Assembly (NCBI RefSeq): GCF_026342405.1
Contig: NZ_JAPEMU010000001.1
Location: 4,650,001-4,714,000 of the forward strand
DNA length: 64,000 nucleotides
From: Kitasatospora sp. NBC_00240
GTDB lineage: Bacteria > Actinomycetota > Actinomycetes > Streptomycetales > Streptomycetaceae
Direction of reading: 5' to 3'
Shown here: positions 60,556 through 64,000 of the stretch, piece after piece
Layout of the letters: the number at the start of each line of letters is the position of its first letter
How positions within the stretch are numbered: the first letter of the stretch is position 1
Notes under the pieces: generated by a model
The model's input: only the letters and a program-made list of their open reading frames with translations
Databases searched by the model: none
What the model was told of the DNA's origin: nothing
Translations under genes and position numbers: made by a program

Positions 60556-61578
60556 ATGGAATCGACCGAGGCGTACCTCACGGGAGTCGGCACCTTCCTG
60601 CCCGGCCCGCCGGTGGACAACGCGACGCTGGCCAAGATGCTCGGCGTCAGCGAGGAGTGGATCGAGGTCTTCATCGGCACCCGCACCCGGCACTTCGCCC
60701 GGGACGTCGGCACCGGCGAGATCCAGTGGTCGCTGGCCGACCTGTGCGCCCAGGCGGCGGAGCAGGCGCTGGAGGACGCGGGCGTGGACCGGTCCGAGAT
60801 CGAGTTCATCGTGATGGGCACCGCCACCCCCGACACCTTGATGCCGGCCACCGTCAACCACGTCGCCGACCAGCTCGGCCTCAACCACCTGCCCACCTAC
60901 CAGCTGCAGTCCGGCTGCGCGGGCGCCGTGCAGGCCCTCGACCTGGGCCGGACCCTCGTCCTGGCCGGCCGCCACCGCACCGGCCTGGTGATCGGCGGCG
61001 ACGTGAGCAGCAAGCACCTCGACCCCAGCCTGGACTTCAGTGGCAAGGCGCCGAGCGAGCTGGTCAACTTCGTCCTCTTCGGGGACGGCGCGGGCGCCGC
61101 GGTGATCAGCGCCGAGCCGGCCGGGCGCCGCCTCGCGCTGGTCCGGGTGCTGAACCAGCTGACCGGCCTGGGCCGGGAGCCGGGGCAGGTGATCGAGTGG
61201 TTCGGCATGGCGGACCGGGACAGCGACCGGCAGGCCCTGGTGGAGGACTACAAGGCGATCGAGGAGGCCGTCCCGGTGATGGCCGTGGAGATCCTCTGGG
61301 AGCTGCTCGGGGACCTCGGCTGGTCGGCCGACGACCTGGACTTCCTGCTGCCGCCGCAGCTCTCCGGCCGGATGACCGCCAAGATCACCGCACAGCTGGA
61401 CGTCCCCGGCGCCGAGGAGATCTCCTGCGTCGCCGAGACCGGCAACAACGGCAACGCGCTGCCGTTCCTGCAGCTGGAGCGGCTCGCCGAGCGGATCCAA
61501 CCGGGCCAGCGCGCGCTCGCCGTCGCGGTCGAGTCCAGCAAGTGGATCAAGGCCGGCTTCGCCGTCGAGGCCTTCTGA
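60556..61578 (+). CDS. KASIII-like ketosynthase, candidate tetronate-forming enzyme
   Basis: A 340-residue FabH-fold protein. Cys121 is kept in QSGCAGAVQALD, and Asn in ETGNNGNALPF, but the FabH His (HQAN) position reads LLPPQLSGRM. RkD/Agg1/AbyA1-type enzymes of tetronate pathways belong to this KASIII group and join a beta-ketoacyl thioester to glyceryl-ACP; whether they share the PPQ change should be checked. RBS AAGGAG. Followed by ACP, acyltransferase and PPTase genes, supporting a tetronate assignment. Differs strongly from the Ser-type KASIII at 44838. Confidence 0.88.
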   Translation: MESTEAYLTGVGTFLPGPPVDNATLAKMLGVSEEWIEVFIGTRTRHFARDVGTGEIQWSLADLCAQAAEQALEDAGVDRSEIEFIVMGTATPDTLMPATVNHVADQLGLNHLPTYQLQSGCAGAVQALDLGRTLVLAGRHRTGLVIGGDVSSKHLDPSLDFSGKAPSELVNFVLFGDGAGAAVISAEPAGRRLALVRVLNQLTGLGREPGQVIEWFGMADRDSDRQALVEDYKAIEEAVPVMAVEILWELLGDLGWSADDLDFLLPPQLSGRMTAKITAQLDVPGAEEISCVAETGNNGNALPFLQLERLAERIQPGQRALAVAVESSKWIKAGFAVEAF

Positions 61579-61584
61579 CCCGCC

Positions 61585-61656
61585 CTCGCACCGTCCCCGC
61601 TCGCACCGTCCCCGCTCGCGCCGTCCCCGCTCGCACCGTCCCCGCTCGCACCGGCG
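61585..61656. repeat. Tandem 15-bp repeat, about 4.7 copies
   Basis: CTCGCACCGTCCCCG repeated four times (third copy CTCGCGCC...) plus a partial copy, in the spacer between the KASIII and second small ACP genes. Starts 6 bases after the KASIII stop. No dyad; not a CRISPR. Possibly transcript-structure or slippage-derived. Confidence 0.85.
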
Positions 61657-61707
61657 ACGCCGTCCGGCCGGAGCCACCTCACCGTACCGACCACCGAAGG
61701 GCCCCTG

Positions 61708-61944
61708 ATGACCGCCGTGCTGACCCTGGAAGACTTCACCGTCCTGGTCCGCGACGAGCTCGGACTGCCGCTCACCGACAGCGAGCTCGACCACGACCTG
61801 GACCGCGTACCCGGCTGGGACTCGCTGCAACTGCTGCGACTGGTCAGCGCGTTGGAGCGGCACACCGGGCAGCGGGTGGCGCTCGGCAGCCTGCTGGAGG
61901 CCCGCAGCCTGAGCGCGATCCACCGGCTGGCGGCGCAATCATGA
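61708..61944 (+). CDS. Acyl carrier protein, glyceryl-type (second copy)
   Basis: A 78-residue ACP with VPGWDSLQLLRLVSALER; attachment site Ser39. Close relative of the ACP at 47991. ATGA overlap to the E2-type acyltransferase suggests it carries the intermediate acetylated by that enzyme, or is the glyceryl carrier itself. Which of the two copies FkbH loads cannot be told from sequence. Confidence 0.92.
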   Translation: MTAVLTLEDFTVLVRDELGLPLTDSELDHDLDRVPGWDSLQLLRLVSALERHTGQRVALGSLLEARSLSAIHRLAAQS

Positions 61945-62816
61945 CCAAGACACCCGGACAGACCGGCGCCACCGTCCTGGTCGAGCGCCGCCGCCGGCAC
62001 ACCCTGTACTTCCTGGAGTACGCCGAGGCGCTGCGCCCGGTCCACCTGGACACCGAGATCGACATGACCCGGGTGCTGGCCCACCGGACCGCGGCCCGCG
62101 AGCGGGGCGTGCGCTACTCGGTGGTCAGCTACCTGCTGCACAGCGCCGGCCGGGCGCTGGCCCGCCACCCCGAGGCCAACGCCGTCACCCTGCCGAGCTG
62201 GCCGAGCCGGTGGCGCGCCCCGCGCACCGCCCGCTTCGACGGCGTCACCGCCAAGCTGGCGCTGGACCGCACGGTGGACGGTGAGCGCACGGTGCTCTCC
62301 GCCCTGCTGCCCGGCCTGCAGGACGCCGCGATGGCCGACATCCAGCGGCAGATCGACCGCTACCGCGACGGCGACCTCTCGGACCTGCCGGAGTTCCGCG
62401 GCCCGCGGCTGCTCGGCCGGCTGCCCGTCCCGCTCGGCCGGCTGCTGTTCGGGGCCGTGCTGCGCAGCCCGGCCCGCCGACCGGGGATCTTCGGCACGGT
62501 GTCGGTCAGCTCGCTCGGCCACCGGCCGGTGGACGGCTTCTACTCGACCGGCGGCACCGCGGTGACGCTCTGCCTGGGCCGGATCACCGACCGCCCGGTG
62601 GTCCGCGACGGCGTGGTCGTGGTGGCGCCGGTGATGCGGCTCAGCCTGACGTTCGACCACCGGGTGATCGACGGCGGGGCCGCCGCCGACCTGCTCGGAG
62701 AGCTCAAAGTGACCTTGGAGGGTTTCGATGACGGGGAAGGCAGTGCGGGGTCCGACCTACGGGGAGCTGATCAGGATCTCCGAGCGGGACGGCCGATGGC
62801 AGCAGGTACGCGTTGA
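61941..62816 (+). CDS. 2-oxoacid dehydrogenase-type acyltransferase (catalytic domain only)
   Basis: A 291-residue protein corresponding to the E2 catalytic domain without lipoyl or E1/E3-binding domains. Seen: YSVVSYLLHSAGRALARHPE, PGIFGTVSVSSLG, and the active-site MRLSLTFDHRVIDGGAAADL with catalytic His and Asp. Stand-alone E2 domains (Agg4, AbyA4, RkG-like) acetylate the tetronate hydroxymethyl before elimination. ATG overlaps the ACP stop. Its last 29 codons overlap the PPTase gene, which is unusual; the tail after ELKVTLEGF is not conserved-looking. Confidence 0.9.
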   Translation: MTKTPGQTGATVLVERRRRHTLYFLEYAEALRPVHLDTEIDMTRVLAHRTAARERGVRYSVVSYLLHSAGRALARHPEANAVTLPSWPSRWRAPRTARFDGVTAKLALDRTVDGERTVLSALLPGLQDAAMADIQRQIDRYRDGDLSDLPEFRGPRLLGRLPVPLGRLLFGAVLRSPARRPGIFGTVSVSSLGHRPVDGFYSTGGTAVTLCLGRITDRPVVRDGVVVVAPVMRLSLTFDHRVIDGGAAADLLGELKVTLEGFDDGEGSAGSDLRGADQDLRAGRPMAAGTR

Positions 62817-63603
62817 CCTGACCCGCCACGGCGTCGCCGTGCTCTACGCCAGGCTGGCGGACTGGCGGCCCGACCGTGCCGCCGGTCCGCGCCTGCGCGC
62901 GCTGCTGGGCCGCGACTGGGCCCGCTACCTGGACCTCACCCACCCCGACGTCCGCCGCCGCTTCGCGGCCTCCCGGGTGCTGCTCAAGTACGCGGCCGGC
63001 CAGGTGCTGGACGTCCCCCCGGACAGCGTCGAGCTGGGCTACGGCGCCACCGGGCGGCCGTACCTGCGCGGCTACGACGCCGTCGACATCAGCCTCAGCC
63101 ACACCGACGACCTGCTGCTGGTGGGCCTGACCACCCGCGGCGTGATCGGCGTGGACGCCGAGCGCGCCGACCGGCCGATGTACTCCAGCGGCCTCGGCAA
63201 GCACGTCTGCACCCCGCACGAACTCGACCTCCTGGAGGGCCTGGACCCGGCCGAGCGCGACGACGCGCTGGTCCGGGTCTGGACCCTCAAGGAGGCGTAC
63301 AGCAAGGCCCGCGGGCTCGGCATGCAGTTCCGCTTCACCGAGTTCGGCTTCCGGCCCGGCTCCGACCCGACCGGCCTGGACCGGCCGGACGGCGAACCGG
63401 GCACCGGCACCGAGTGGTCGTTCCGCACCTACGTCGTCGACGAGGACTACATCGTCAGCGTCGCGGTCGGCGACGCCGGCTTCGGCGGCACCGACGACAC
63501 CGCCGCCAGCTCCATGCTGGACGGCGGCTTCGTCGACATGCTCACCGAAGTCCTGGGCGGGGACGACCCGCAGGACGAGGAGGACCCCTGGGACACCTGG
63601 TGA
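62728..63603 (+). CDS. 4'-Phosphopantetheinyl transferase (Sfp-type)
   Basis: A 291-residue Sfp-type PPTase activating the cluster's carrier proteins. Motifs: GRPYLRGYDAVDISLSHTDD, GVIGVDAERADR with the Mg-binding Asp and Glu, and VWTLKEAYSKARGLG. The C-terminal 45 residues are acidic. The ATG at 62728 has an excellent RBS (GGAGG, six bases upstream) and so overlaps the acyltransferase gene by 89 bases. Confidence 0.93.
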   Translation: MTGKAVRGPTYGELIRISERDGRWQQVRVDLTRHGVAVLYARLADWRPDRAAGPRLRALLGRDWARYLDLTHPDVRRRFAASRVLLKYAAGQVLDVPPDSVELGYGATGRPYLRGYDAVDISLSHTDDLLLVGLTTRGVIGVDAERADRPMYSSGLGKHVCTPHELDLLEGLDPAERDDALVRVWTLKEAYSKARGLGMQFRFTEFGFRPGSDPTGLDRPDGEPGTGTEWSFRTYVVDEDYIVSVAVGDAGFGGTDDTAASSMLDGGFVDMLTEVLGGDDPQDEEDPWDTW

Positions 63604-63782
63604 TCCCACCGGACCGACGGGCCCGAGCACGCGACCGGACGCGTGCGCGGGCCCCGCACGCGTGCCCGTGCGCGGGCCGGCCGGCCGCAAGCCGGACTTA
63701 AGCGGCGGCGCCCACGCTGGTGCGGTACGACGGGCCACCCGCATCGGCAGGCGGCCTTGGCCGGCTTCGGGCGCTAGGGGAG
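63604..63782. other. Intergenic region before the FAD monooxygenase
   Basis: Contains a GCGCGGGCC-rich inverted repeat near 63640-63680 and the motif described at 63695. No gene. Confidence 0.4.
63695..63705 (+). promoter_or_regulatory. CTTTAG-type motif copy, upstream of the FAD monooxygenase
   Basis: GACTTAAGCGG preceded by CCGCAAGCCG, 78 bases before the start codon. The TTTAG core is altered to TTAAG, but the flanks match the copy at 51534 (CGCAAG then CTxAAGCG). Confidence 0.35.
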
Positions 63783-64000
63783 ATGATGGCTGAGGAATTG
63801 TCCGCTCAGGTGTGCGTGGTCGGCGGTGGCCCGGCCGGCCTGACACTGGGTCTGGAACTCGCCCGCCGCGGTACCCGGGTGGTGGTGGTCGAACAGAGCG
63901 GCCACTTCAACCGCTCGTTCCGCGGCGAGTCGGTCTCGCCGGACTCCGTCTGGCTGCTGGACCAGCTCGGACTGCTCGACCAACTGCGCGGCTCCTTCCT
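63783..64000 (+). CDS. FAD-dependent monooxygenase/oxidoreductase, 3' truncated
   Basis: The first 72 residues are visible: VCVVGGGPAGLTLGLELARRG is the GxGxxG FAD-binding Rossmann motif and FNRSFRGESVSPDSVWLLDQLG the RGE region typical of PHBH-type aromatic monooxygenases and related FAD oxidoreductases. Two adjacent ATGs (63783, 63786) follow AGGGGAG; the second has better spacing. It runs off the window. Likely a tailoring hydroxylase; halogenase cannot be excluded from this fragment. Confidence 0.85.
   Translation, partial: MMAEELSAQVCVVGGGPAGLTLGLELARRGTRVVVVEQSGHFNRSFRGESVSPDSVWLLDQLGLLDQLRGSF

Larger units (their letters stand above)
23159..64000. other. Biosynthetic gene cluster, predicted fatty acyl/polyketide-glycerate (tetronate-like); continues past the window
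   Basis: From the SARP regulator to the right edge nearly all genes are regulatory, biosynthetic, tailoring or export genes. Core: FkbH-like protein, three discrete ACPs, two KASIII-like proteins, FAAL, two ACADs, one KS-AT-ACP module, E2-type acyltransferase, alpha/beta hydrolase, thioesterase, P450, PPTase and FAD monooxygenase. The left boundary is set by the change from ordinary chromosomal genes; the right boundary is outside the window. The tetronate reading rests on gene content and is an inference. Confidence 0.75.

Noticed and set aside
61585..61656. Possible CRISPR or iteron array.
   Set aside because: The 15-bp units are directly abutting with no spacers and lie inside an operon without replication genes.

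Overview
The window is very GC-rich, strongly G/C-biased at third codon positions, and carries many actinobacterial hallmarks: an AfsR/SARP regulator, an AfsA-type butyrolactone synthase, an IS701-like protein, leaderless promoters of TANNNT type, and a Glu-Asp-Phe tRNA array. It looks like a chromosomal segment of Streptomyces or the closely related Kitasatospora. No 16S rRNA or species marker is present, so the genus is an inference.

Layout. (1) 1-1849: the end of an integrated element, consisting of a truncated HTH protein and a tyrosine integrase next to the 3' end of a tRNA-Lys gene. (2) 1.9-23.1 kb: mostly ordinary chromosomal genes. These are a nucleotidyltransferase, an SDR, a tyrosine phosphatase, an orphan Vsr endonuclease, a ricin-type lectin, an LtrA protein, an ArsB-type permease, a TIGR02452/PARG-like macro protein, and a DEAD-box helicase with a long Arg/Gly/Asp-rich repeat tail. 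There follow a lipoprotein, a CrcB-DUF190-CrcB fluoride operon, a metallopeptidase, the tRNA array with a strong terminator, a decayed Fic gene, an AbiEii-like nucleotidyltransferase with an uncharacterised partner, TetR and its divergent oxidoreductase, a secreted pectate lyase, and an ECF sigma factor with a membrane-anchored partner. (3) 23.2-64.0 kb: a biosynthetic gene cluster that runs off the right edge.

The cluster. Regulators come first: AfsR-like SARP, AfsA-like protein, GAF/PucR regulator and a NarL-type response regulator. A catalytically degenerate IS701-like transposase and a degenerate transaldolase sit among them. A fused aminodeoxychorismate synthase and a SAM methyltransferase follow. 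KorAB plus a 7Fe ferredoxin could supply electrons. The biosynthetic core contains an alpha/beta hydrolase, type II thioesterase, P450, a KASIII-like protein with Ser in place of the active-site Cys, an FkbH-like glyceryl-ACP synthase with its ACP, and an MMPL exporter. Next is a tightly packed operon of fatty acyl-AMP ligase, two acyl-CoA dehydrogenase-like proteins, an ACP and a one-module KS-AT-ACP polyketide synthase. A second KASIII, a second small ACP, a 2-oxoacid-dehydrogenase-type acyltransferase, a phosphopantetheinyl transferase and the start of an FAD monooxygenase complete the window.

How the genes may work together (inference). FkbH + small ACP + KASIII + E2-type acyltransferase + alpha/beta hydrolase is the five-part set known from tetronate pathways (RK-682, agglomerin, abyssomicin). 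FAAL + two ACADs + ACP recalls the lipid-desaturating cassette of ramoplanin and enduracidin. Together they suggest a 3-acyl-tetronate-like product: a fatty acid is activated and desaturated on an ACP, extended once with malonyl-CoA, condensed with glyceryl-ACP, acetylated and eliminated, then oxidised. The tetronate set is scattered instead of contiguous, and the KASIII and the small ACP are each present twice. A short CTTTAG-centred motif recurs upstream of several cluster operons and may be a shared regulatory site.
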